A stretch of 64,000 nt of DNA, from positions 992,001-1,056,000 of the forward strand of contig NC_088960.1 in the NCBI RefSeq assembly GCF_010111755.1, given 5' to 3'. The DNA is from Nakaseomyces glabratus. Lineage: Eukaryota > Ascomycota > Saccharomycetes > Saccharomycetales > Saccharomycetaceae. The notes below the pieces were generated by a model, which searched no databases, was not told the origin of the DNA, and saw nothing but the letters and a program-made list of their open reading frames with translations. The position numbers and the translations under genes are program-made. Positions 20,747 through 31,352 of this stretch are shown here, piece by piece (the stretch's first letter is position 1; every line of letters begins with the position of its first letter).

Positions 20747-21743
20747 TTTTTTGATTTAGACTTTTCCGCAATTGCAAGGTACCTTTCGTCTTGACCAGAT
20801 CAGAACCTATAACTCCTCAAAAAGTAGAAAACCTTATGTGATTCCCACGTTATGTTTGGACATCACGAAGAAATGCTCCACCGCTATAAGACAATGGCCC
20901 CCGGAGGCCCTCGGAGAGGCAGGAATAGCGTGAGAAAGCAAAACCCTAATTGTTGATACACAACGCAAAAAACCCTGCGTGTAAGCCCTATATTAATCAT
21001 TTAGGGTTTGACGTGAAAAGTGTCCAAAATGGACTTTTAAATCATGTGGCATAAGCGTACAGAGTGACTATTAAACTCAGGTTTTTTGTTGAGTTCTGAC
21101 GTATTATTGGATGTACCATGTGATGTATTGTATATGATGATTTGTATCTGGCATTCTTCACGACTTAAAGAAATCCCGTGACTGTGGGCTGTGGGTATTC
21201 CTGTGGTCTCTTTCTCTCTCTCACTCTTGGGGGAGGGAACTAGCTTCTATTCACTTTTGCTGTGGGAATTACTCCTACTCAGGTTGGTGTCACTAGAAAA
21301 GGCCTCTTCGAAAAGAAGCTTGGAAAGGGAACGGAATTTCCTTTAATTCCAATTGGTCCACAGGATAAGAGGGACTTTTTGGTGTGATTATAGTGCACGA
21401 TGGATTACTAGAAAGTCAACACTTCTCTAGGGTTCCCCCCCTCCCCTCCCACCGGTATGCTTTCTCTATCTCTATGGGTGTCATCGTCATCTCTTTTCAT
21501 CTTTCAGTTTGCCTTTAACACTTAATGCACTCACTCACTCACTAACTCACACACGTTCCAGGTCTCGATGTACTCCCTAATCAAAAAGTTCCAAATTCAA
21601 CAAAATTAACTTATCTTTATATATAATTTGTTGATATATTTACACCTTTGAATTGATATATATTTACATTTGGAAAAACTTACAAATAAGTATTGGGATT
21701 ATATTACCAAACCTTAAGAAAAAAAAAAGTAACAACAACAACC
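20747..21743. other. Divergent promoter region, TFC1 / POR1
   Basis: About 1 kb covering a synteny join between the YBR and YNL blocks. It holds two oppositely oriented Tbf1-like sites, AACCCTAA at 20942-20949 and TTAGGGTT at 21001-21008, with a near-match between them, a C tract near 21436, and a CTCA microsatellite near 21530. The A/T-rich segment before POR1 (21590-21740) looks like a core promoter. Confidence 0.6.
20942..21008. promoter_or_regulatory. Paired Tbf1-like motifs (ARCCCTAA)
   Basis: AACCCTAA at 20942-20949 and its reverse complement at 21001-21008 match the Tbf1 consensus. In yeasts Tbf1 acts at snoRNA and ribosomal protein promoters and at subtelomeres. No snoRNA was recognised nearby, so the target could be TFC1 or POR1. 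Confidence 0.45.
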
Positions 21744-22595
21744 ATGGCTCCACCATTCTTTTCTGATATCTTCAAGAGTGTCAATGACCTATTGAACAAG
21801 GACTTCTACCACTCCACTCCTGCCGCTGTGGATTTGGAATCCGTTGCCAAGAACGGTGTCAAGTTCAACGTCAAGTCCAAGCAATTGGTCAAGGAGGGCC
21901 CATTGGCCGCTACCGTGGACGCTAAGTTCACCGACAAAGCCACCGGTTTGACCTTGACGCAAGGCTGGTCCAATGCCAACAACTTGAACACCAAGATCGA
22001 GTTGAACAACATCACCCCAGGTCTAAAGACCGAGTTGATGACCTCTTTTGTCCCAAACATCTCAAAAGTTGCTAACTTGAACTTGTCCTTCGTCCAGCCT
22101 TTCTTCACCGCTAGAGGTGCTTTCGACTTGTTGAAGGGTCCAGGTTTCGTCGGTGACATGACTTTGGCCCACGAGTCTGGTGTTGTTGCCGGTGCTCAGT
22201 TCGGTTACGACATCGCAGCTGGCTCTTTGTCCAAGTACGCCATCGCTTTGGGTTACGCCGCTCAGGACTACCACTTAGGTCTAAACATCAACAACGACCA
22301 AGTCACCACCGCTACTTTCTTCCAAAACGTCTCCCCACAATTGCAAATCGGTTCCAGAGCTACTTTGAACCCAAGACAGACCGTCTCCAACGTCAACATC
22401 GAGTTCGCCACAAAGTACCTGCCAGACCCTAACTCCCAAGTCAAGGCTAAGATCAGCGACGCCGGTATCGTAGCTTTGTCCTACAAGCAAGCCTTGAGAC
22501 CTGGTGTTACTCTAGGTGTTGGTACCTCATTCGACGCCTTGAAGTTGAGTGAACCAGTCCACAAGATCGGTTGGTCTTTGTCCTTCGTGATCTAA
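21744..22595 (+). CDS. POR1: Mitochondrial porin (VDAC)
   Basis: Forms the voltage-dependent anion channel of the outer mitochondrial membrane, a 19-strand beta barrel that passes ATP, ADP and other metabolites. The 283-residue product, starting at ATG 21744 (MAPPFFSDIFKSVNDLLNKD), has the amphipathic N-terminal helix followed by alternating strands and has the same length as S. cerevisiae Por1. A longer reading from 21693 is not supported. Codon bias is strong, as for an abundant protein. In S. cerevisiae POR1 (YNL055C) lies next to OCA2; here it faces SUN4 across a 3.3-kb gap. Confidence 0.98.
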   Translation: MAPPFFSDIFKSVNDLLNKDFYHSTPAAVDLESVAKNGVKFNVKSKQLVKEGPLAATVDAKFTDKATGLTLTQGWSNANNLNTKIELNNITPGLKTELMTSFVPNISKVANLNLSFVQPFFTARGAFDLLKGPGFVGDMTLAHESGVVAGAQFGYDIAAGSLSKYAIALGYAAQDYHLGLNINNDQVTTATFFQNVSPQLQIGSRATLNPRQTVSNVNIEFATKYLPDPNSQVKAKISDAGIVALSYKQALRPGVTLGVGTSFDALKLSEPVHKIGWSLSFVI

Positions 22596-23365
22596 GCACC
22601 ACCCAATTGGGATGTAAGAGAGGAAAGCTCCCCCCCCCCCAACAACCACCACCAATTTCTCTAAACAAATGAAATGACAGAAGATTAATCTTTGCTGCTG
22701 TGTATAGTAAATGTAACACGTCGACTCACTATTCCTTCTTTCTGAGTAGGTTGTATTTCTTTGTTGTTTTTGCTATATTGCAATTTTTTGTTGTGAATTG
22801 TGAATTGTGCTTTCTTTTACACCCCCAACTCACTAGAACAGCTTTTTAACGTATCAAATATTCCATAATTAGGTAGAAATAAGTGAATAATAGCTTATGT
22901 AAATAATAGAGCTAGACAAGATATTATTACTACTTGTGATTATGACTACTTGTGATCATTACGTACAAAATCGATGTCGCACTACACGTAAAGTTAATGT
23001 TATGGTATCAGGATGTGGACTTCTGACATTAAGTGCTAACCACTGCAAAGGATGGTAACCGGTCTGGCAAACTAAACAAAGTAAGGGCGTCAGCAATATA
23101 TGATAAAAAAAGAGCTTCATAATAATACCAGTATCTACAGAATGTTTTGCTATGTTTTCAAAAACCCTCATTCAAAGCAGATTAAGGGTCCGCACATTAA
23201 TAAAATCGAGATGCAATGTATATCCTTCCCAATGACTACATTCAGTTGGCTTGTATTCACAGCTATTACAGTGAAGCTGGGCCAATGAATTGTAAATCAT
23301 CTCCAAATACCAGCAGAAAACCAGTACCGTTTCCAATTTTGCGTGCTATTTAATTAATTAATGAT

Positions 23366-23384
23366 AGATCTGCATTGCAGATCT
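23366..23384. repeat. Perfect inverted repeat with 9-bp arms
   Basis: AGATCTGCA, one spacer base, then TGCAGATCT. A near-continuous palindrome of this length suits a dimeric DNA-binding protein. It lies about 2.5 kb upstream of SUN4. Confidence 0.8.
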
Positions 23385-25048
23385 CTCTTTGTCGCTATAC
23401 CCCCTGTCTATACAGTGTAATGCAATACCAGCGCTTAAAGTGATACAAGCAATTAAGAATGAAGAAAAGCTTATGTACGAATTGGGACAGAGACTGCCGT
23501 GCGTATGTTTTACTACAAAATTCACTCACATCAGTTGCTTTTTCTTTCTTCTTTTGCTGGGGATTCCCCTGAGACGGAAAAGTGCAGATCATTCTTTCCA
23601 TTCTCACTGCGGTTTTGAACGGCAGTTTCTGTGTAAGCGTGTGCAGTGAGACGGCAAGCTGTGAAAGTGCTTGCTACCCAGCATAGAACTTTGAAGCGGA
23701 AAGCCGGTGTGCTCACCGGTGATAAAAACCTACAGATGTCCCTTCGCAGCTGTGTGGGGGATTTGTACGCCCACGTCATTTTAGAGGTTGGTGGGATTGC
23801 GAAGGGGTACAAAGTGGTGAACCCATCCCATTAGCCAGCAATTTCAAGTTTTTATCCCACCTGGCACATACTGCAGAGATATAATGGAGATACACAGAGA
23901 GCTTTGTACAGCAGATTGTCTCCCCTCTTTCCTTTGTATACATCATAGCACCGATACTCTTGCTGGTCTTCTGCGAGTGTTTTCTTGGAAGAGGAAAAGG
24001 AGATGAGTGCTAGTCGCGTTTCTCGCACGGAAGTTAGCCAACCCTCAGAAACATCCACAGCAGTAGTTGAGAGAGAGAGAGAGATTTGGAGTTGCTACCA
24101 AGCTCTCTCAAACGGAGGTACAAAATACCCGTTTACGTGTACGGTGTCTTCTTCGCCAACAGCACAATCTTCTCTGTTTCTCCACCGATCTTAGAAAACC
24201 AAGCTTCTCTCAAAAATTCACTTGGTCGTGAAACTGTACGACCATTTCACAGCAAAAAGTGGACCTGGTTATTAGATTTCATCTCTTCTCTGTCCCTTTT
24301 CCGTATAAAACTGCTCTACGCTACAGAGAAAGCCTGGAGGCGGATATGCTCGAAGTAGTCTGGTTAAGTGGTACCCTTTACGTGCTTTGTTCTGTGCGTT
24401 GAGTTCACTGCTGTGCCACACGATTCTGACTTGTTTCGATTGTTTGTTTACTTTTCTTGAATTCTCTATGGAAAACAAAACAAAGGACCAAAATTACGAG
24501 TTAATGAAAAACTTGTTGATTTTCGATTGGGAAAAAAGTTAAAGGAAATTTTATATATAAGGAATTGCAAATTGGATCAGTCCGTCTCCTATTAATATTT
24601 ATCTGCACTGCAATTAAGCCAGTATTTGTTACTTTCTATTCTTTTCTTGTCTTTTTACATAGAGATATATTTCATTTAGCAAGACTATCACACCAAAGAA
24701 AATCCAACTTTTTACTTTCCTTTAAACAAATACACTGTATTATTTTTTTTTTAATACAAAAAAAGACTATAATTCCAACTATTTACACTCCTTACTATTA
24801 ACTTTTTTTTCTCTCTCTATCTAGTCTCATTTCTAAAAAGGTATGTTATAATATTATCCAACACCACCACAAAATGACTACAAGATACCATTAATACCCT
24901 ATGATACATTTACAACACACTGTTTGCCACACTATGAAAATGAAACTTTTGCAACTTTTGATTTTGAAACACCCGCCCATCTCCTACCAATCAAATCGAG
25001 TTTTTCAGATTTCTGAAACTTGATAGCGATGCGACACTTCCACTTTTA

Positions 25049-25261
25049 TTTTCGCGTTTTGCCCTAATTCAGTCATCGCGTCTCCACACTTGTTCCTCAC
25101 AGGCCTCTTTCGCTGACAACTTCTGTACGAGTTATCGAGTCCCCAATCCATTCCAATCCATTTTTCGCGTTTTATGCTTTTTTGCTGCATATTAGGTGTA
25201 TCATCTGGTACGTGTCTACAAACGACGGGAAAAAAAGAAATTTTTTCACAATTTTTTCGCG
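25049..25261. promoter_or_regulatory. Cluster of three SBF-type sites (CGCGAAAA) upstream of SUN4
   Basis: TTTTCGCG occurs at 25049-25056, 25162-25169 and 25254-25261, all in the same orientation, about 660-870 bp upstream of SUN4. This is the Swi4/Swi6 (SBF) core, typical of G1/S-expressed cell-wall genes. Confidence 0.55.
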
Positions 25262-25919
25262 TTCGTAATTTGTTTACAAGTTTCCATTTTGGTATACAAA
25301 GTAAACAATTACTTTTGAAACCTATTATTTTTACTTTGCACTACGATGGGATGGGATGGGATGGCAATGACTTATGTGGATTGGACAAGGGGAACACTAT
25401 CATGGACTATACGATGTTACTCAACAATATGGTAATGACGACATCTAAAAATATTACCCCAATATGGACTAGTGAAATATTTTGGCGTTTTTGATATGGT
25501 ATTTGGTATCTTATACTCACTGTACTATTGTTTTTTTTTTTGAAATATGGTGGAATGCAAACCACAAACAACCACATTGAATCAGAATTTGAATACTAAC
25601 ATCTACAAAACTTTTGACAATTGTAAAGAAAGACAAGATTTTTCTTACCCTATCTTTATGGACTTGAAATCCTATCTTTCCCTATCAGAAAGCCTTCCTC
25701 CCCCTTCTGAACTGAACAAATATTAATGACGGAAAACATCTCAAAGTAACAATGTTCTATTAAACATACATCTTATCAAGAAATAGGATCAGAATATAGG
25801 TTTAAAGGCGACTACGAACACAAAGGAAGATAGATGAAACTAGAGTCCCTAATATAGGTATCGTTCTTGTTCAACTTTCTCCCTCAAAGATATTTTTACT
25901 TATAGCAAACGATATTGAA

Positions 25920-27203
25920 ATGAAATTCTTAACAACTGCCGCTACTTTAACTGCTGCTTCTATCCTAGGTTCTACCGCATTGGCTGCTGCCATGCCAGAC
26001 TTGAAAGACTGTACTACCACTGCTCAAGGTAACCACCAACACAAGAGAGCTGTCGCTGTTGAGTACGTCTACGAAACTGTTATCGTCGATGACCAAGGTC
26101 ACACTTTGAACGTCCCACCAGTCAAGAACGATGCTGCTTCCCCAACCCAAGCTCCAAAGCAGTCTACTCAAACACCAGCTGCTGCTCCATCCACTTCTAC
26201 TTTGGCTCCTGCTTCCTCAAGCTCTCCTTCTCCAGCTAAGAAGGCTGACTCCACCACTTCCACTTTGGCTCCATCATCATCATCATCTCCATCTCCATCT
26301 CCATCTTCATCCTCTTCCTCCTCTTCTTCTTCCCAACAATCTAAGCCATCCTCTTCCACCTCTTCCTCTTCCTCTTACAGTGGTGGTATCTACGGTGACT
26401 TGGCTGCTTTCTCTGGTCCAAGCGAGAAGTTCCAAGACGGTGTCATCCCATGTTCCCAATTCCCAGCCGGTCAAGGTGTTATCCCAATCAGCTGGTTAGG
26501 TGAAAACGGCTGGTCTGGTGTTGAAAACAGTGACACTTCCACTGGTGGTGACTGTAAGGAAGGTTCTTACTGTTCTTACGCTTGTCAACCAGGTATGTCC
26601 AAGACCCAATGGCCATCTTCTCAACCTGCTGATGGTAGATCCATTGGTGGTTTGCTATGTAAGAACGGTTACTTGTACCGTTCCAACACCAACGCTGACT
26701 ACTTGTGTGAATGGGGTGTTAACTCTGCTGAAGTTGAATCCAAGTTGAGCCAAGGTGTTGCTATCTGTAGAACTGACTACCCAGGTACCGAAAACATGGT
26801 TATCCCAACTTTCGTCCAAGCTGGTGCCACTTTGCCATTGACTGTTGTCAACCAAGACACCTACTACCAATGGCAAGGTATGAAGACCTCCGCACAATAC
26901 TACGTTAACAACGCTGGTATCTCCGTCGAAGACGGTTGTGTCTGGGGTAACGCTGGTTCCGGTCTAGGTAACTGGGCTCCATTGAACTTCGGTGCTGGTT
27001 ACACTAACGGTATTACTTACTTGTCCTTGATTCCAAATCCAAACAACAAGGCTCCATTGAACTACAACGTCAAGATTGTTGCTGCTGATGACTCTTCCGT
27101 CGTCAACGGTGAATGTTCCTACGAAAATGGTGTCTACAGTGGTGGTGCCGATGGTTGTACCGTTGCTGTCAGATCTGGTAAGGCTAAGTTTGTCTTATAC
27201 TAA
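25920..27203 (+). CDS. SUN4: SUN-family secreted cell-wall protein
   Basis: A 427-residue member of the ascomycete SUN family (Sun4, Sim1, Uth1, Nca3), cell-wall proteins with glucanase-like roles in septation. A signal peptide (about 1-23, [15 protein letters not shown]) is followed by a Lys-Arg site at 42-43 suited to Kex2, then a Ser/Thr/Pro-rich linker (about 70-155) that includes a serine run coded by TCA/TCT/TCC repeats, then the Cys-rich SUN domain (about 165-427, with [21 protein letters not shown]). Adjacency to the AQR1-type transporter identifies it as the SUN4 (YNL066W) position, although the family members are alike. Codon bias is high. SBF-type sites upstream suggest cell-cycle control. 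Confidence 0.92.
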   Translation: MKFLTTAATLTAASILGSTALAAAMPDLKDCTTTAQGNHQHKRAVAVEYVYETVIVDDQGHTLNVPPVKNDAASPTQAPKQSTQTPAAAPSTSTLAPASSSSPSPAKKADSTTSTLAPSSSSSPSPSPSSSSSSSSSSQQSKPSSSTSSSSSYSGGIYGDLAAFSGPSEKFQDGVIPCSQFPAGQGVIPISWLGENGWSGVENSDTSTGGDCKEGSYCSYACQPGMSKTQWPSSQPADGRSIGGLLCKNGYLYRSNTNADYLCEWGVNSAEVESKLSQGVAICRTDYPGTENMVIPTFVQAGATLPLTVVNQDTYYQWQGMKTSAQYYVNNAGISVEDGCVWGNAGSGLGNWAPLNFGAGYTNGITYLSLIPNPNNKAPLNYNVKIVAADDSSVVNGECSYENGVYSGGADGCTVAVRSGKAKFVLY

Positions 27204-28934
27204 GGTGTACATCTTTCGACAAAAGTTTGAAAAAAATTGTTGTAAATTAGCTCCTGAAGAACAAAATGCTTCAAATGATAGAGTCTTAATTGCATGTCCA
27301 TCACGAGAAGAATCCTCAGGAATAAAAACCTTTAGGAAAGAAGTTTGCTCACGAGTTAATGGTTAGTGTGCCAACACATACCAGCAATTCGCTGATTCAT
27401 CAAAATTCTTTTATTCTCTTTTTTTTTGTTTTATTATTCATTTATTAAAAGGTTTTACAAAAACATAGTTTTATCTTTTCTAAGACTTATTTTTTACGTT
27501 ACTTTCTCATACTTCTGAAAAAGAGAAAATCCAATTTAGAATCTATAGTATATATATTTTTGTTGTCTCGTTTTCTCTTCGCTTTCACATTTTTTTTATG
27601 TTTTCATTTTATCCTTATGTAATTTTAAATATTATGAAGACCATTTCATTGCTCATTATATTTTGAACTTTCTGTAACTACAAGAGAACCGTTAAGCCGA
27701 AAGTCATCTCCTTGATAGTAATCTAGACTATATTAGTTATATGCTATGCAACATGCTACATGACTCATTATCCTAGATGACCTTCAGGTCATTCCGCTAT
27801 TCTTATCTGACTTTTCCACCCCCCTTAATATAGATTAAGAAGGCGATATTCCGAACAATTGGCCAATTGATGCCAAATGATAGCATTGAATCACCGCCAT
27901 CTCTCCTTATTAGAAATTTGATAAACGCTGCTTAGCTTTGCATTTCCATGTAGTTACGCATGCCCTTAACAACAGAACTACAAAGCTGCTAAGTGAGGAA
28001 ATAACCCCTTTGACGGAACAATGGAGGAACGGAGGAAGAAGTACGGAACAAATCGTTTCAGAAAGTCTCGCACAACACCACACTTAACTACGTAAAACTG
28101 TCGGAACAAATCGCGATTTGTTCCGACTGTAAGGGGAAGGGGAAGTCCCTTCCACTGCCACCCCCACCCACTTCTACGTGATTGACACTTTACCAACCCA
28201 CTTTCGACCTCTCCTCCCTTCCAGCGTCAGTTCTGCAAATACGTCTGTGGGTAGTGGGGCTCACTCGATCTCAGAAACCTAGCTTTTCGGACTGTTCCTC
28301 TCCGGTACTTTCACTGCCCCTCGGAGAGAAGCGGAAAGAATCTCATTCCCTGTTCCTTTCCGACCCCTTGGGATACAGAGCTTCTGTTTTGAGAAGAACG
28401 AACTAGTGGTACGGGGGTATCTAAGCCTTTTCCATGAACAGAATTGCTTTTTCCTCTTCCGCGAGAAGCATTTTGTCACAAGCTGGGCATCGCCGTAGGA
28501 CCCCTACAGGGATCATAGAGGAAAACAGATCTTGAAGGGAGGAGGTGAGATGCAAAGAACAGAAACAAAGGGCAATCTCGGAACAACAATTTGTGCAGTG
28601 TTTTTAGTGAAGTTCCGTGAAGATAATGCAGAGAACAATACACGTAATATTTTCTTTTTTTTATTTCTTTTTTTCTCTTACTTGCAATATACTGACAGCG
28701 CTATTTTCTTAGCCTCCAAGTGGTATATTTCACGCTGAACTATATTCCGGCGAGGATAGTTGAGCCTGAGTCATTGAATATTATGGACACGAATTTTCAA
28801 TTCATCAAGTGGTACTCGGAGCAAATTAATATATATATGGATGGAGTTGACCATATCATAACCGACTGTTGGTTCTGATTTACATGGCAACTTTGGACAT
28901 CACGAAAAAAAGATAAGAAACTATAATAATAACG
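27204..28934. other. Intergenic, SUN4 to AQR1-type transporter
   Basis: A 1.7-kb gap with the long promoter of the transporter. It contains the 28-bp palindrome and related half-sites (28014-28127), a G+C-richer stretch at about 28120-28520, and a short hairpin motif GTAGGACCCCTAC near 28495. No coding frame or RNA gene was recognised. S. cerevisiae has these two genes adjacent with no gene between. Confidence 0.6.
28014..28127. promoter_or_regulatory. 28-bp perfect palindrome plus two related half-sites
   Basis: A perfect 28-bp palindrome occupies 28100-28127; its left half is GTCGGAACAAATCG. The same CGGAACAAATCG half occurs alone at 28044-28055, and a shorter CGGAACAAT at 28014-28022. The CGG...CCG layout (18 bases between the triplets) resembles a site for a Zn2Cys6 regulator. 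It lies about 0.8-0.9 kb upstream of the transporter gene. The regulator is unknown. Confidence 0.7.
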
Positions 28935-30713
28935 ATGGTGGAAAGTGGTCCACATTCAATTAATGATGATTTGTCAACGAACGAATACATAGAACAACCT
29001 AAATTCTATCACGATGACCACGCTAGTGATAGTAATAGCCTGTCAGATATAGACGACGACAATAAGAAGCATGGCGGATTGTATGGAACAGTCTCCAGAA
29101 CTACCACAAGAGAGCTACCAGAAGACCTGGAGTCTGAGATTTCTTCAACTCACTCACAAGATGCTAAAGAGGACTTGGAGATACAGCACAACGCGGCTCC
29201 ATACTCCCTGCTGAACTACAGAGATAAATGGTGTATGGTTGCCCTACTTACAGCATGTGGGTTCTGGTCTTCTTTGGGTTCCCCAATTTATTATCCAGCT
29301 CTGAAACAGTTAGAAAAACAGTTCGACATCGATGAAAATATGGTCAATATCACAGTTGTGGTGTATCTATTATTCCAAGGTTTGGCCCCAACTTGTAGTG
29401 GTGGTCTAGCTGATAAGTTCGGCCGTAGACCTGTTCTACTTATCGGTATGCTGATCTACGTGGTTGCCTCCATTGGTCTGGCTTGTGCTCCATCATATGG
29501 TGTTATTGTTTTCCTAAGATGTGTACAGAGTATTGGTATCTCACCAAGTATCGCTATCAGCTCAGGTGTCGTTGGTGATTTCACTGTCAAATCTGAAAGA
29601 GGCACATTCGTTGGTGCTACTTCTGGCTTTGTGCTTTTAGGTCAAGCATTTGGTTCCCTAATTGGTGCCGCTCTGGCAGCTGCATGGGATTGGAGAGCCA
29701 TCTTTTGGTTCCTAACTATTGGTTGTGGTGCATCATTTGCTATCTGCTTTGCGCTACTTCCAGAGACAAAGAGATCCATTGTCGGTAACTTGTCTATCAG
29801 ACCAAAGAATCCATTAAATATCGCCCCAGTCACCTTGCTACCAGCCGCAAGAAGAAAGTTAAAGTACGATAACCCTGATTATGAGACACTAGACAAGACC
29901 AAGCCGGTTTTTGATTTGACATCTGCTTTCAAAATTTGTGCCCTGCCTGAAATCTTCTTATCTCTACTACCACCAGGTTTAGCCTTTGCCATGTGGACAC
30001 TAATGTTGTCTGCTATTTCATCTGAATTGTCAGCTGCTCCATACAACTATAAGTTAACGATCATCGGTGTTTGCTACCTGCCAGCCGGTATTGGTGGTCT
30101 GATTGGTTCCTTTGCTACTGGTAAGATTATAGATTTCCAATATAAGAAGAAGTTGAAGGTATTTGAAGAGAAAAAGGCTGCTGGAATTATTCCAGAAGAT
30201 GAGAAATTCAATATCATGGGTGCTAGATTGCAATCTGTTCTTCCACAGAACTTTTTGTGTGTTGTCACATATATCCTTTTCGGATGGAGTTGTGACAAAG
30301 GCTGGAAGATTCCTTCGATCTTAATTACCTCTTGTGTTAGCTCCTTCTGTGCAATGAGTACTCTTTCTGCTATGAGCACACTTTTGGTTGATCTTTACCC
30401 AGGGAAGTCATCTACGGCTAGTAGTTGTTTCAACTTCATGAGATGTAGTTTAAGTGCCATTCTGATGGGTTGTTTTGCCAAGATGAAGCATTCCTTAACA
30501 GTAGGTGGTACATTCACTCTGTTGGCTGGTCTAGTTTTCGTCGGTAACTTCCTAATGTTCATTCCAATGAAGCACGGAATGAGATGGAGAGAAGAAAGAG
30601 AACAAAGAGCTGCTCTTAAGGCGAAAAGCATGGATCAAGCTAATGAGAACGGCTACAAGTTGTTCAGCAAGATAAAGTTCTCTTCGCCATTCAAATCTGA
30701 AGAAAAAGTATGA
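28935..30713 (+). CDS. AQR1/QDR2: DHA1-family multidrug:H+ antiporter (AQR1/QDR2 type)
   Basis: A 592-residue major facilitator of the 12-helix drug:H+ antiporter family. A hydrophilic N-terminal tail (about 1-97) precedes the helices. The MFS motif GGLADKFGRRPVLL between helices 2 and 3 lies at about 155-168, and LRCVQSIGISPSIAISSGVVGD at about 195-216 fits the motif-B and motif-C region. A central cytoplasmic loop and a basic tail follow. Next to SUN4 and YDJ1 it holds the position of S. cerevisiae AQR1 (YNL065W), whose duplicates are QDR1 and QDR2; I believe the C. glabrata gene at this place is called QDR2. Relatives export azoles, quinidine and short-chain acids from the plasma membrane. 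The palindromic element upstream may mediate induction. Confidence 0.9.
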   Translation: MVESGPHSINDDLSTNEYIEQPKFYHDDHASDSNSLSDIDDDNKKHGGLYGTVSRTTTRELPEDLESEISSTHSQDAKEDLEIQHNAAPYSLLNYRDKWCMVALLTACGFWSSLGSPIYYPALKQLEKQFDIDENMVNITVVVYLLFQGLAPTCSGGLADKFGRRPVLLIGMLIYVVASIGLACAPSYGVIVFLRCVQSIGISPSIAISSGVVGDFTVKSERGTFVGATSGFVLLGQAFGSLIGAALAAAWDWRAIFWFLTIGCGASFAICFALLPETKRSIVGNLSIRPKNPLNIAPVTLLPAARRKLKYDNPDYETLDKTKPVFDLTSAFKICALPEIFLSLLPPGLAFAMWTLMLSAISSELSAAPYNYKLTIIGVCYLPAGIGGLIGSFATGKIIDFQYKKKLKVFEEKKAAGIIPEDEKFNIMGARLQSVLPQNFLCVVTYILFGWSCDKGWKIPSILITSCVSSFCAMSTLSAMSTLLVDLYPGKSSTASSCFNFMRCSLSAILMGCFAKMKHSLTVGGTFTLLAGLVFVGNFLMFIPMKHGMRWREEREQRAALKAKSMDQANENGYKLFSKIKFSSPFKSEEKV

Positions 30714-31352
30714 TAACGAAACGAAACTCAAAATTACCCAAAATTACCCACAATCAAAACCTAATATTTTAATAATTTGCATTCTGCTAATACCATGTAA
30801 TATTTATAGACTTTTACTGTAATTAGTAATTTTAATTTAAAGCCTTCGCATTAATACACCTTCTTCCTAGTAATTTATTCAAATTAATGTTTTTGACCTA
30901 CAAAGGTGTGTGACAAAACCGATACCAAATCGTAAACTCCATCTCAGGAAAATAACATTCTTCTAAAACTTGATTTACGTTCATGATAGATCTGAAACCG
31001 AAAATACCGACGTATTTGAATAGCCATGCAATTTGGTACACCTTTTCAAGTATATAATAATTTATCGAAATAAGGACATAAAAAATGATAAGAATAATTC
31101 TATATAATATTCCTTTAATGCTCCATAACTACTATTAATAAAATAATTTACAATATATTAAACAAAAGAAAAAAGTAAGGGAAAAATTCGGGGAAACACA
31201 TATTCTCTTAGAAAGAATCCAAGAAGTCCACTTTGTGATAAAGATCAAAGTTATTATGTCCTCGACGATTTTTGGAATAGATGTAATTTTTCTGTTTTGT
31301 TTAATTTACTCCCATTAAGCCTCAAATAATTTTCAGAAGAATTCTAAGAAAA
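30714..31352. other. Convergent intergenic region, transporter / YDJ1
   Basis: About 640 bases of AT-rich 3' flanks with no motif or frame worth calling. Confidence 0.6.

Larger units (their letters stand above)
22596..25919. other. Long non-coding interval between POR1 and SUN4
   Basis: A 3.3-kb gap at one end of a nine-gene inversion relative to S. cerevisiae. It contains no convincing coding frame and no tRNA. Three parts can be told apart: an AT-rich POR1 3' flank; a G+C-richer tract at about 23.4-24.4 kb with a perfect 9-bp-arm inverted repeat (23366-23384) at its edge and a 6-bp-stem hairpin (23704-23719); and the SUN4 upstream region with three CGCGAAAA sites (25049-25261) and a GATGG microsatellite near 25345. 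RPL9B, which adjoins SUN4 in S. cerevisiae, is absent. Confidence 0.6.

Noticed and set aside
21120..21260. Box C-like ATGATGA upstream of POR1, considered as a C/D snoRNA
   Set aside because: No D box at a suitable distance and no terminal stem were found.
21693..21743. 17-codon N-terminal extension of POR1
   Set aside because: Porin starts at MAPPFF; the extension has no family support and begins with a non-ATG codon.
23389..23812. Short frames in the POR1-SUN4 gap, checked for an RPL9B relic
   Set aside because: None resembles ribosomal protein L9 or any other family.
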